Positions 8,795 to 17,130 of a DNA stretch of 64,000 nucleotides are shown here, in pieces; position 1 is the first letter of the stretch; every line of letters begins with the position of its first letter. The position numbers and the translations under genes are program-made. The notes below the pieces were generated by a model that searched no databases, was not told the origin of the DNA, and worked only from the letters and a program-made list of their open reading frames with translations. This DNA comes from Streptomyces sp. NBC_00457 (GTDB lineage Bacteria; Actinomycetota; Actinomycetes; Streptomycetales; Streptomycetaceae), in the NCBI RefSeq assembly GCF_036014015.1, contig NZ_CP107905.1:5084001-5148000 (forward strand), read 5' to 3'.

Positions 8795-10038
8795 CTTGCA
8801 CAACGGGCATCGCTGGGTGTGATGCTGCGTTTGCGTCCAGTCCCACTCCGAGGTGTTCGGGGTGGGGCAGGGGTCGTTGACTGGGCCCCGCGTCGCCACA
8901 ACTCCCACGCGCGTGCGCGGATGTTGCGGGAGCTGTTCCGGTCTGCGTGATCAACGAGTCCGCAGTTCCGGCACGCGAACCAGGCCTGGCTGACCCGGTT
9001 CGCCTTGTCGATGTGCCCGCACTCGGCGCAGGTGCGGGAGGTGTATGCCGGGTCGACGTGCACCACCGGCACTCCCGCCTTGCGGGCCTTGTACGCGATG
9101 AACGACCCGAGCTGGGCGAAGGACCAGCTGGCGTGGGTGGCCCGTTGGGGCTTGCGAAGCCGTACCCGTTCGCGGATCCCTGTGAGGTCTTCCAGGGCGA
9201 TTCCGCGACCGGTGCGTTCTGCCTCGGCCACCACATGTTTCGCGATCTTGTGGTTGATGTCCCTGGCCCTACGGGCCTCCTTGCGTCGCCGCTTCATCAG
9301 CCGGCGCTTGGCGGACGGGGTGTTCTTCTTCTGCAGCTTGGTGCGCAGCGTGCGCTCGCGGACCCGGACGCGGTTCAGTTCGCGCCCGGCCAGGATCTCG
9401 CCGTCCGAGGTGGTGGCGATGTTGACGATGCCCAGGTCGATGCCGAGGAAGTCCACCGGCTCGGTGTTCAGCGGCGCTTCGGGGACTTCGCAGGTGGCGC
9501 TCAGGAACCACATGCCGTCCCGCTCCAGCAGGTCGGATTCGCCCTTGCGGTACAGGGCCAGGGTGGCGAGTTGCTCGACCGAGGCGGTGAACGCCACGTT
9601 CTTGACCCGCCCGCCGGTGGTCCAGATCGACACCGTGCGGCCGGGGATCTGCCAGGACAGCATGCGGTCGTCGTAGGGCTGCGCGCCCTGGGGGCGGAAG
9701 GCGATCGGCTTCTCGGTGGCCCGGCGGTAGCGCTTGGAGCCGGGCCGTCCCAGGTTGCCGGCCTTCAGGTTGGCCCTCAGCGTGGTGTACGCGTCGCACG
9801 TCTTCTTGATGACGTGCTGGGCGGCCTGCGCGCCCAGGCCCCAACGGGACTTGACGGTGTCGTAGACACGCTTGCGCAGGGCGAAGTTCTTGAACTCCCC
9901 GCGCTCGAAGGCCACCTCGCTCACCCAGGTGGCGGCCTCGTTGCAGGCGTGCAGGGTTGCCTTGAGTGCCGCCGCCTGCTCGGGCGTCGGCAGCAGCTTG
10001 ACCTGCACCACCAGCTTCACAATCACGAACGTACACAT
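8782..10038 (-). mobile_element. tnpB: TnpB RNA-guided nuclease of an IS200/IS605-type element
   Basis: A 418-residue TnpB protein, the accessory nuclease of IS605/IS1341-like elements. It has an N-terminal basic helical domain, the RuvC-I motif FLGIDLGIVNIA, a basic bridge region rich in RRLMKRRRKEARRA, RuvC-II IALEDLTGIR, a zinc ribbon CAECGH and CRNCG, and RuvC-III VDHADRNSSRNI. All three catalytic acids (D, E, D) and the four zinc cysteines are visible, so the protein looks intact. I chose the ATG at 10038; the frame is open to 10059 and later GTGs are possible. No TnpA transposase is present, so it would need one in trans. Confidence 0.88.
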
Positions 10039-10129
10039 CTGCGCGACACGGCACCGCACGTTCGAAGTCGATCACCTGAACGAGTGATACGCATAGGTGT
10101 GCGTCGACGCCCTGACCGGACAGGAGAGA

Positions 10130-10223
10130 CTCGGCCGCTCCGCGGCCGAGCAGACATCATGACGCTGCGGCGCTCCGCGCCACCTGGCCAAGGATGCGAT
10201 TCCTCTCGGGCGTAACGCCCGAG
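10130..10223. repeat. Cluster of three short-loop hairpins
   Basis: Three successive inverted repeats, each with a 3-nt loop: 10130-10150 (CTCGGCCGC/GCGGCCGAG, loop TCC), 10169-10181 (GGCGC/GCGCC, loop TCC) and 10205-10223 (CTCGGGCG/CGCCCGAG, loop TAA). They fill the gap between the 5' end of tnpB and a DUF5753 remnant. The third resembles the end hairpins of IS200/IS605 elements. They may be element ends or part of a structured RNA; neither is proven. Confidence 0.5.
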
Positions 10224-10230
10224 GTTCCTC

Positions 10231-10358
10231 GCAAGAAACAAGTTCCGCAGCCGCCCCACCTCCAGCAGGCGGCGCAGTTGTTCGGCGTCACCTGCGGGGG
10301 CGCGCAGCACCGCCTCGTAGAGGACGAAGCTCAGACTGACCGGCGGTTTCCCTTCGCC
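10231..10358 (-). pseudogene. Remnant of an XRE/DUF5753 (Scr1-type) regulator
   Basis: The reverse strand encodes GKPPVSLSFVLYEAVLRAPA, then GDAEQLRRLLEVGRLRNL, which matches the central block of DUF5753 domains (the pattern F-x-x-YE-x-VLR followed by GD-x-E-x-x-x-x-QL-x-x-LLE). The reading breaks off next to the 10205-10223 hairpin, consistent with disruption by a mobile element. About 40 residues survive. An intact member of the same family is at 47658-48509. Confidence 0.5.
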
Positions 10359-10385
10359 GGCGACAAGATCGGGAAGACAGCAGCT

Positions 10386-10988
10386 GTGAATGAGTCAGCC
10401 CGTGCAGGGACAGGCCTGGTACTCGCCCAGTACCACCACTTCCAGATCGTGGACCCGCATGGGCCCCTGGCCGGTGATCTCGACAGCACGTGCAACGGGC
10501 TGGTATCCGCTTCTGGCGGAGCCATCGAGGTGACAACCGGGATCCACACCGGCCACGTCCAGGTCACTGCCGAGCTGCACGCGCAGCGCCCCGACGTAGC
10601 TGCGGGCTGGGAAGAGATCGCTGAGATCTCGGGCAACTCCCCGTCCGGAGAAGTGCTGGTGACTCACTGGATGGACGACCCCGCGGATCTGCCCTCTCTG
10701 GCGTCCCAAGGGCCAGGCCCGTACCGGCTGCGTGTCCATGCGCGGGGCCGGGACGGGGCTGTCGACCAGACACCCTTGGATGACGTCGTGGAGTCCTACC
10801 TGATCCAAAGCTGGCCCGCCGCACACCAGGATGCTCTCCTGGTGAAGGCGACCGACGCCTACGGAGCTCAGGTACGTGCCCAGTCGGCCGACGACACCAT
10901 CGTCATCGACCACGAGGACTCACTCGACACGCAGACCGGCCGGGAGCGCGACATCCTGCGCCGGGCCGAACGCGGCGACTACTCCTGA
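10386..10988 (+). CDS. Conserved hypothetical protein, possibly a small regulator target
   Basis: A 200-residue soluble protein I do not recognise. It has VLAQYHHFQIVDPHGP near the N-terminus and VHARGRDGAVDQTPLDDVVESYL in the middle, with a balanced alpha/beta composition and no signal peptide or membrane segment. The GTG at 10386 is preferred because the open frame before it (from 10194) runs through the DUF5753 remnant and hairpins. Codon usage is normal for the window. It stands next to mobile-element debris, so part of an upstream gene partner may have been lost. Confidence 0.6.
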   Translation: MNESARAGTGLVLAQYHHFQIVDPHGPLAGDLDSTCNGLVSASGGAIEVTTGIHTGHVQVTAELHAQRPDVAAGWEEIAEISGNSPSGEVLVTHWMDDPADLPSLASQGPGPYRLRVHARGRDGAVDQTPLDDVVESYLIQSWPAAHQDALLVKATDAYGAQVRAQSADDTIVIDHEDSLDTQTGRERDILRRAERGDYS

Positions 10989-11090
10989 TCCACCGCCTCT
11001 CGTGAACACCCCTCTACCGGCGCTTCTCCCGCTACTGCGAACACTTCAGCCATTGTTCGCGCCCCATCGGAACTGGAAGGGTGCCGCCCT

Positions 11091-11837
11091 GTGACGGGGA
11101 GTTGGGCAAGTGACGCACTGCTGGCCGCAACCGTGCTGATCGCCTCCTGCGTCCAGTGGCTCACCGGCATGGGGTTCGCGCTGGTCGCCGTACCCGCGCT
11201 GGTGCTGCTGCTCGGGCCGGGTGAGGGTGTGGCGCTGGTCAACTGTGCGGCCGGGGTCATCTGTGTCGTGGGGCTTGCCGTGGGGTGGCGGCGGGTGCGG
11301 GTGGGGGCGATGGTGCCGTTGTGTGCCGCGGCGGCGTGCACCGTGCCCGTGGGGACGTGGGTCACCCGTCAACTGCCCGAAGCTGGGCTGATGTTGGTCA
11401 TGGGCGGGCTGGTGACCGTCGCCGTCCTGCTTGTCATGCGGGGCGCGCGCATGCCAGCACTGCGGGGCACGGGAGGCGCGGTCGCGGCCGGTGCGGTGGG
11501 TGGGTTCATGAACTCGGCGGCCGGGGTGGGCGGGCCGCCGATGTCCCTGTACGCCGTCAACGCGGGGTGGGCCGTACGGGACTTCGTGCCGAACGCGCTG
11601 TTCTACGGCGTTGTCGTCAACGCGTTCTCCGTGGCCGCGAACGGGGTGCCGCGGATGGGCCGGCTGCAGTGGGCCGTCGTGGCTGTCGCGATGGTCGTCG
11701 GTGCGCTGGCCGGGTGGGGGCTCGCCGGGCGCGTACCGGAGCGGCGGGTCAGAGCGCTCGTACTGGCGCTGGCCCTCGCGGGTGGGCTGGGCGCAGTCGG
11801 GAAGGGGCTGTGGGCCTATTGGGGTGGCCTTCGGTAG
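11091..11837 (+). CDS. TauE/SafE-family sulfite/organosulfonate exporter-like permease
   Basis: A 248-residue integral membrane protein with about seven or eight hydrophobic segments, and two related family blocks: the N-terminal WLTGMGFALVAVPALVLLLG and the internal GAVGGFMNSAAGVGGPPMSL. The GxGGP block is the TauE/SafE (DUF81) signature; members export sulfite, sulfoacetate or other anions, with the substrate rarely known. The GTG at 11091 begins directly after a GGAAGGGTG stretch. It lies 23 bp ahead of the phzF-like gene on the same strand, so co-transcription is likely. Confidence 0.85.
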   Translation: MTGSWASDALLAATVLIASCVQWLTGMGFALVAVPALVLLLGPGEGVALVNCAAGVICVVGLAVGWRRVRVGAMVPLCAAAACTVPVGTWVTRQLPEAGLMLVMGGLVTVAVLLVMRGARMPALRGTGGAVAAGAVGGFMNSAAGVGGPPMSLYAVNAGWAVRDFVPNALFYGVVVNAFSVAANGVPRMGRLQWAVVAVAMVVGALAGWGLAGRVPERRVRALVLALALAGGLGAVGKGLWAYWGGLR

Positions 11838-11860
11838 CGCGTCTCGTTACCGTCGGCCGA

Positions 11861-12730
11861 ATGGAGATCTTGCGCTATACCGCGTTCACCACCGACCCGG
11901 CCGGCGGAAACCCCGCCGGTGTCGTCCTCGATGCCACCGGGCTCGACGACGCGACGATGCTGGCGGTGGCGGCTGAAGTGGGTTATTCGGAGACGGCGTT
12001 CGTGGTGCCGGACGGCGATGGTGGGCTGGATGTCCGGTACTTCAGTCCGCTCGCCGAGGTGCCGTTCTGCGGTCATGCGACGATCGCGACGGCGGTCGCA
12101 TATGCGGAGCGGCATGGGCCGGGGTCCTTGGTGTTGCGCACCAAGGCGGGGGCGGTGCCGGTCACGGCGGAACGGGGGGAAGACGGTTCTGTCGTGGCCT
12201 CGCTGACCAGTGTTGCGCCTCGTACGGCGGACTTGTCCGACGCCGATCTCGCCGAACTGCTCGACGCCCTGCGCTGGTCGGCCGAGGATCTCGATCCGGC
12301 GCTGCCGCCGCGGGTGGCCTATGCCGGGGCCTGGCATCCGGTGATCGCAGCCGGTGCCCGGAGCCGGCTGGCCGAGCTGGCCTACGACATGTCCGCGCTC
12401 GGCGCGCTCATGCGCCGGAAGGACTGGACCACCGTGGACCTGGTCTGGCGGGAGTCGCCCACGGTGTTCCACGCCCGCAATCCCTTCCCGCCGGGCGGTG
12501 TCGTCGAGGACCCCGCCACCGGGGCGGCGGCTGCCGCCTTCGGCGGGTATCTCAGGGAGCTGCAACTCATCGCCGTACCGGCTGCCTTGACGATTCACCA
12601 GGGTGTGGACATGGGGCGGCCGAGCACGATCTGGGTGTCGGTGCCGGAAGCGCCCGGCAGCGGCATCGGCGTCACCGGTGCCGCCGTACGCCTGAAAGCG
12701 GACCTCACGCCGGACCCCGCCCGGCAGTGA
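11861..12730 (+). CDS. PhzF-family isomerase/epimerase
   Basis: A 289-residue PhzF-like protein with the diaminopimelate-epimerase fold. Family motifs are FTTDPAGGNPAGVV (about residues 7-20), the catalytic glutamate context YSETAFV (about 42-48), PFCGHATIATA (about 66-76) and DPATGAAAAAFGGYL (about 215-230). PhzF itself isomerises a phenazine intermediate, but no other phenazine genes are near, so this is a family member of unknown substrate. The ATG at 11861 gives the family-typical start MEILRYTAFT. It follows the permease gene by 23 bp. Confidence 0.88.
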   Translation: MEILRYTAFTTDPAGGNPAGVVLDATGLDDATMLAVAAEVGYSETAFVVPDGDGGLDVRYFSPLAEVPFCGHATIATAVAYAERHGPGSLVLRTKAGAVPVTAERGEDGSVVASLTSVAPRTADLSDADLAELLDALRWSAEDLDPALPPRVAYAGAWHPVIAAGARSRLAELAYDMSALGALMRRKDWTTVDLVWRESPTVFHARNPFPPGGVVEDPATGAAAAAFGGYLRELQLIAVPAALTIHQGVDMGRPSTIWVSVPEAPGSGIGVTGAAVRLKADLTPDPARQ

Positions 12731-12748
12731 GGTTCCGCACCCTGGCTG

Positions 12749-13438
12749 CTACTTGGACTTCGCCTTGGACTTGGGCTTGGCCTTCGCCTTGTCCAGGCCC
12801 AGCGGGGCCGCGATCTCCTCCGCCATGACCTTCCCGGCCTCGAACTCGAGCGTGTCGTCGCCCATGGCCTGGTCCGTGTCGAGGCCGTCGAGTTCCTCGA
12901 GGGGCTGGTTCAACCGCACGTGCGCCAGGACGGACTGCAGCGCCCGCAGGGTCGCCGAAGCCGTGGCGCCCCAGTTGGAGAAGTAGGAGAACTGCCACCA
13001 CCACATGGCCTCGGTGGTGCGGCCCGCGCGGTAGTGGGCCATGCCGTGGCGGAGGTCGGTGATGACGTCGGTGAGGTCGTCGGAGATACGCGCGGGCACC
13101 GGCGCCTTGCGGGGCTCGTACGGGTCGAAGACCTCCGAGTAGACGTCGACCGGCTCGAGGAGCCGGGCGAGGTTCTCGCGGAGGTCGTCCACGTCCGGCT
13201 CGGGGCCGGGGTCGGGCTCGTAGCGATCCTCGGGCACCAGGTCCTCGTGCGCGCCGAGGCGGCCCCCGGCGAGCAGCAGCTGGGAGACCTCCAGCAGGAG
13301 GAAGGGGATCGCCGATTCCGGCTCGTCGCCCTTCGCCACCTCGGTGACCGCAACGAGGAAGCTCTCTACCTGGTCCGCGATCTGGACCGCGAAGTCGTCC
13401 GGGTCCTGCGTGGTCGCGTGCAGCGTGGCGTCAGACAT
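12749..13438 (-). CDS. DUF5063 protein encoded next to recR
   Basis: A 229-residue actinobacterial DUF5063 protein, all-helical in appearance, with [20 protein letters not shown] at the start, a conserved aromatic block [13 protein letters not shown] (about 150-162) and a low-complexity basic tail of alternating Lys/Ala/Ser/Pro. Its ATG lies inside the last codons of recR (8-bp overlap), so it is translated together with recR, as is usual in Streptomyces. The function is unknown; conserved linkage suggests a role near DNA repair, which is only an inference. Confidence 0.85.
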   Translation of the reverse strand: MSDATLHATTQDPDDFAVQIADQVESFLVAVTEVAKGDEPESAIPFLLLEVSQLLLAGGRLGAHEDLVPEDRYEPDPGPEPDVDDLRENLARLLEPVDVYSEVFDPYEPRKAPVPARISDDLTDVITDLRHGMAHYRAGRTTEAMWWWQFSYFSNWGATASATLRALQSVLAHVRLNQPLEELDGLDTDQAMGDDTLEFEAGKVMAEEIAAPLGLDKAKAKPKSKAKSK

Positions 13439-14030
13439 CTAGGAGTCGTCTCCCCTCGAAGGCGCGGCCGAGGGTCACCTCGTCCGCGTATTCCAGGTCG
13501 CCACCCACCGGGAGGCCGCTGGCCAGGCGGGTGACCTTGAGGCCCATGGGCTTGATCATGCGGGCGAGGTACGTGGCCGTGGCCTCGCCTTCCAGATTCG
13601 GGTCCGTCGCCAGGATCAGTTCCGTCACCGTCCCGTCGGCCAACCGCGCGAGAAGTTCTCGTATACGCAGGTCGTCCGGACCGACACCCTCGATCGGGCT
13701 GATCGCGCCGCCGAGGACGTGGTAGCGGCCGCGGAACTCGCGCGTGCGCTCGATCGCGACGACGTCCTTCGGCTCCTCCACCACGCAGATGACGGCGTGG
13801 TCGCGGCGGGTGTCGCGGCAGATGTTGCAGTTCTCCTCCTGCGCGACGTTCCCGCAGATCGCGCAGAAGCGGACCTTGGCCTTGACCTCCATGAGGGCCT
13901 GCGCAAGGCGCCGTACATCTGTCGGTTCGGCCTGGAGGATGTGGAAGGCGATCCGCTGCGCGCTCTTGGGACCGACGCCGGGGAGCCGCCCCAGTTCGTC
14001 GATGAGGTCCTGGACCACGCCTTCGTACAC
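13431..14030 (-). CDS. recR: Recombination mediator RecR
   Basis: Acts with RecO/RecF to load RecA on single-stranded DNA gaps. The 199-residue protein has the helix-hairpin-helix [20 protein letters not shown] (residues 9-28), a four-cysteine zinc finger ([16 protein letters not shown], about 57-72), a Toprim domain with [12 protein letters not shown] and [20 protein letters not shown] near the C-terminus. Start and length are canonical. It sits between ybaB upstream and the DUF5063 gene downstream, the common ybaB-recR arrangement. Confidence 0.96.
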   Translation of the reverse strand: MYEGVVQDLIDELGRLPGVGPKSAQRIAFHILQAEPTDVRRLAQALMEVKAKVRFCAICGNVAQEENCNICRDTRRDHAVICVVEEPKDVVAIERTREFRGRYHVLGGAISPIEGVGPDDLRIRELLARLADGTVTELILATDPNLEGEATATYLARMIKPMGLKVTRLASGLPVGGDLEYADEVTLGRAFEGRRLLDV

Positions 14031-14121
14031 GGACTGCCCGCCCTTCCTGGTGTTCTCTCAGTTCGTACGGTAGTTGCCGGACGCCCGCCGCAGTAAGGCA
14101 GGTCCGGTCACAGAACAGGTG

Positions 14122-14466
14122 TCAGAACGGCAGGCCGGGGATACCGCTGCCGCCGCCCAGACCCTGCGCCAGCGGACCCAGCTTCTGCTGCTGGAGCGTC
14201 TGCGCGTTCTCGTTGGCCGCGTGGACGGCCGCGATGACCAGGTCGGCGAGCGTCTCGGTGTCTTCGGGGTCCACCGCCTTCGGGTCGATCTTGAGGGCGC
14301 GCAGCTCACCGGCGCCGGTGACGGTGGCCGTCACCAGGCCGCCGCCGGCCTGGCCGTCGACCTCCGTCTGCGCCAGTTCTTCCTGCGCCTGCGCCAGATC
14401 CTGCTGCATCTTCTGGGCCTGCTGCAGCAGCTGCTGCATATTGGGCTGGCCACCACCGGGGATCAC
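14122..14466 (-). CDS. YbaB/EbfC-family nucleoid-associated protein
   Basis: A 114-residue DNA-binding nucleoid protein. It shows the family's long N-terminal coiled helix [20 protein letters not shown] and the core [19 protein letters not shown]. The GTG at 14466 is preferred over the longer frame because AGGAG lies 7 nt upstream and the family begins with a short lead before MQQLLQQ. It is followed at about 90 bp by recR, the conserved linkage. The 270 bp upstream (14467-14736), between this gene and the divergent SLATT gene, shows no element I can name. Confidence 0.92.
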   Translation of the reverse strand: MIPGGGQPNMQQLLQQAQKMQQDLAQAQEELAQTEVDGQAGGGLVTATVTGAGELRALKIDPKAVDPEDTETLADLVIAAVHAANENAQTLQQQKLGPLAQGLGGGSGIPGLPF

Positions 14467-14736
14467 GATCAGCTCCTCTTCGGGTACGGGTTTTTCCCGC
14501 TCGTTTTTCCCGCTCGGCACGAGCCTACGTGGTCCGCGCAGCCGTCGCCCCAGCACTCTTTCGAGTGAGGCGGTCGTGAGTCCTATACCTGATCAAGGCC
14601 CACTTCCGGGCGGAAAAGAGACGAAAACCGGGTCTTCGCCACCCATTGGGCGGTAGGAAGGGTGCGGCGCGTCAGCATCAGATCTCACGTGAGCGCCAGG
14701 CAGGCGTCACGCACCGTGATCAGTAGGGAGTGCCGG

Positions 14737-15486
14737 GTGGGTCAGCCGGAGATGCAGCCCGAGGGTCGGCCTCAGGACGGGCGCGGCAAGGAGGCCGCCG
14801 GGCTGCGGCCGGGCGATCTGGCCGGGCGGACGTTTCCGCTCGGGGACTGGGCGGAGCCGGCGGAGCGGCTGAACGAGCTGTACCGGTGGGTGGAGCGCGG
14901 GGCGCTGGACACCGCGTCCTGGTATCTCGCCGACCGGGTGTGGAAGCGGCGGGGGGCGCGGGGGCTGCGGGCCGGCGCCGCGGTGGGGGCGGTGGCGGGG
15001 GGTGCGCTGCCGTTGCTGGATCTGACGGGGGTGCTGGTCGGGGCGGCCGCGTGGGGATATCTGGCGCTGTTGCTCGGGGCGGCGTGTGTGGCGGTCGACC
15101 GGTGCTTCGGGGTGACGTCCGGGTGGATAAGGGACGTCGCGACCGCGCAGGCTGTGCAGCGGCGGCTTCAGGTGCTGCAGTTCGACTGGGCCTCGGAGAG
15201 TGTGCGGGAGGTGCTGGGGCCGGCGGAGGGGACGGCGAGTGAGGCTGCGGAGCGGTGTCTGGGGGTGCTGCGGAGGTTCTCCGAGGACGTGACGGAGTTG
15301 GTGCGGGCGGAGACGGCGGACTGGATGGTGGAGTTCCGGACGGGGTCCGCGCCGATGGGGATTCAGTCGGCTGTTGCTGGAGGGACGCGGGGGGAGGGGG
15401 CTGTGGTGCAGGGGCGGTTTCCCATGTCGCCGGGGGGCTCCGCCCGGCCGAACATGCCTCGGCAGCGGCCGCCGGAACCGCGGTGA
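14737..15486 (+). CDS. SLATT domain membrane protein
   Basis: A 249-residue protein with the SLATT architecture: soluble N-terminal helix region (about 25-75, WVERGALDTASWYLADRVWK), two adjacent membrane helices (about 78-125, GAAVGAVAGGALPLLDLTGV and YLALLLGAACVAVDR) and a C-terminal helical domain with a disordered Pro-rich tail. SLATT proteins are predicted pore-forming effectors in nucleotide-signalling conflict systems, though solitary copies like this are common in Streptomyces with no known role. The GTG at 14737 follows TAGGGAG. Confidence 0.75.
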   Translation: MGQPEMQPEGRPQDGRGKEAAGLRPGDLAGRTFPLGDWAEPAERLNELYRWVERGALDTASWYLADRVWKRRGARGLRAGAAVGAVAGGALPLLDLTGVLVGAAAWGYLALLLGAACVAVDRCFGVTSGWIRDVATAQAVQRRLQVLQFDWASESVREVLGPAEGTASEAAERCLGVLRRFSEDVTELVRAETADWMVEFRTGSAPMGIQSAVAGGTRGEGAVVQGRFPMSPGGSARPNMPRQRPPEPR

Positions 15487-15494
15487 GTTTTTTC

Positions 15495-15591
15495 GCCCCC
15501 GCCGCCCCTACCCGTCCCATCCCTGGGGGCTGCCGCCCCCAGACCCCCGCTTCGGCCTGAACGGCCTCGTCCTCAAACGCCGGACGGGCTG
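15495..15591. repeat. Streptomyces-type dispersed GC-rich intergenic repeat
   Basis: Contains CCCTGGGGGCTGCCGCCCCC and CGTCCTCAAACGCCGGACGG, motifs that recur in inverse orientation at 24850-25045. These blocks are common between Streptomyces genes, form hairpins and may act as bidirectional terminators between convergent genes, as here between the SLATT and peptidase genes. Confidence 0.7.
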
Positions 15592-15624
15592 AATGATGCC
15601 GACCCGGCGCCGAGAGGTGAGCGA

Positions 15625-17031
15625 CTAGGCCTGCGGGGCCGGAAATGCCACCGGGCTCCTTAGCCCCGCTCTGTTCACCGCCCTCACCCCGAAGAACACG
15701 TTGTCCTTCGACAGGTCGGCCTCGTAGGTCGTCACGTCGCCCACCGGGATCACGTGGGTCCACTCCGGGGAGGTCGTCTCGCGCCAGACGACCTCGTAGC
15801 CGGCGAGGTCGGGTTCGGTGCCCTTCGTCCACACCAGCTCGGTCGAGTTGGTCAGGGTGGCGGTGATGATCTTGGCGTCCCGGGGTGTGCCCGGGGCCTG
15901 GGCCAGGGTCCACAGGGTCGCCGCGTTCACCTTCGCCACCCTCGTGATGAACGGGAAGTCGCAGAACTCGGGCAGGTCGCCGTACTGCTTGCCCGTTTCG
16001 TCGATGCGTACGTCCTGGTGCTGATGGGCGTAGTCCTCGGTCGGTTCGGTGAAGCGGGCGGCGGGATAGGCGCGTTCGAGGAAGGGGATGTGGTCGCCGC
16101 CGCGGCGGTAGCGGTCCCGGCGGTAGATGACGCGGACCCGCATGCCCGTCGCGTCGTTCTGCGCCACGTCCCGCACGAAGCGGGCCAGCTGGCGGGTCGC
16201 GGAGTCGTTCTCGCCGCCCACCGAGCGCCGTGTCGCCGCCTGCTCCGGCGTCTCCGAGGACGGCACGCCCTCCGCGAAGAGGCGGATGGTGTACGGGTCC
16301 ACCGTGCCGTCGTCCGCCTTCGGGCTGCCGACGATGTCGTTGGTGAACATGCCCTGCACATCCGTCCCGGCCGCCCGGTACCGCTGCGCCATGTGCGCCG
16401 CCCCGTACAGCCCCTGCTCCTCCCCCGCCACCGCGGCGAACACGATCGTCGCGGCGGGCCTGCGCTTCGCCATCACCCGGGCCAGTTCCATCGCCACCGC
16501 GACACCCGACGCGTCGTCGTCCGCGCCCGGCGAGTCCGAGGTGGCGTCCATGACGTCCGTGACGCGGGAGTCGTAGTGGCCCGAGACGACGTACACGCGC
16601 TCCGGCGTCACCGAGCCGCGCAGCGTCGCCACCACGTTGGTGATGCGGGTCGCGACCGGGATGCGGGGCGCCGGTTCCTGGATGTACGACTGCAGCTCCA
16701 CGGTCATACGGCCGCCCGACGTCTCGGCGTACGTGCGCAGCTCCGCCGCGATCCAGTCGCGGGCGGCGCCTATGCCGCGATTCGGGTCGTCCTGGGTGGA
16801 GAGGGTGTGGCGGGTGCCGAAGGACACCAGTTTGCGGACCGTCGCCTCGATGCGGGACTCGGAGATCTCCCGTAGCAAGGCACGTAGTTCGCGGCTCGGG
16901 CGCTGGGCCGTCGCCGGGCCGCCCCGTTCCCCTGTCGTCGCCGCGTCCGCTGCTCCGGCCCCCGTCCCGACCACCGCCGCGCTCGCCGCCGTAGCGGTGA
17001 GGACCGTTCTTCTGGAGGGGCTGGGGCGCAT
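15625..17031 (-). CDS. Tat-exported M28-family zinc aminopeptidase with FN3-like tail
   Basis: A 468-residue secreted metallopeptidase. The twin-arginine signal [17 protein letters not shown] (residues 5-21) precedes an AxA-type cleavage region. The M28 zinc ligands are visible in order: VVSGHYDSR (His), [11 protein letters not shown] (Asp), [11 protein letters not shown] (catalytic and bridging Glu), MFTNDIVG (Asp) and a late His in DYAHQHQD. The last 85 residues look like a fibronectin type III domain ([26 protein letters not shown]). ATG 17031 has GGGAG seven bases upstream; the longer frame adds residues before the Tat signal. Likely function: extracellular peptide or amino-acid ester scavenging. 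Confidence 0.9.
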   Translation of the reverse strand: MRPSPSRRTVLTATAASAAVVGTGAGAADAATTGERGGPATAQRPSRELRALLREISESRIEATVRKLVSFGTRHTLSTQDDPNRGIGAARDWIAAELRTYAETSGGRMTVELQSYIQEPAPRIPVATRITNVVATLRGSVTPERVYVVSGHYDSRVTDVMDATSDSPGADDDASGVAVAMELARVMAKRRPAATIVFAAVAGEEQGLYGAAHMAQRYRAAGTDVQGMFTNDIVGSPKADDGTVDPYTIRLFAEGVPSSETPEQAATRRSVGGENDSATRQLARFVRDVAQNDATGMRVRVIYRRDRYRRGGDHIPFLERAYPAARFTEPTEDYAHQHQDVRIDETGKQYGDLPEFCDFPFITRVAKVNAATLWTLAQAPGTPRDAKIITATLTNSTELVWTKGTEPDLAGYEVVWRETTSPEWTHVIPVGDVTTYEADLSKDNVFFGVRAVNRAGLRSPVAFPAPQA

Positions 17032-17130
17032 GTCGTCTCCCGTGGCCGATGCGAACGAACCGTCACCCATGGTTGTGGACGCGTCAAGATCAGCGCAAGG
17101 GGGCCTGGAATACGCGGAGTTGTGACGGCT

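Noticed and set aside
9800..10360. PIN toxin N-terminal half on the far side of the TnpB element
   Set aside because: The sequence there matches a DUF5753 remnant, not the PIN N-terminus, so a simple insertion into one gene is not supported.
11861..12730. Phenazine biosynthesis
   Set aside because: Only a PhzF-family protein is present; this family is widespread with other substrates.
14467..14736. Signal recognition particle RNA or tRNA between ybaB and SLATT genes
   Set aside because: No conserved SRP core or cloverleaf could be made out by eye; a covariance search would be decisive.
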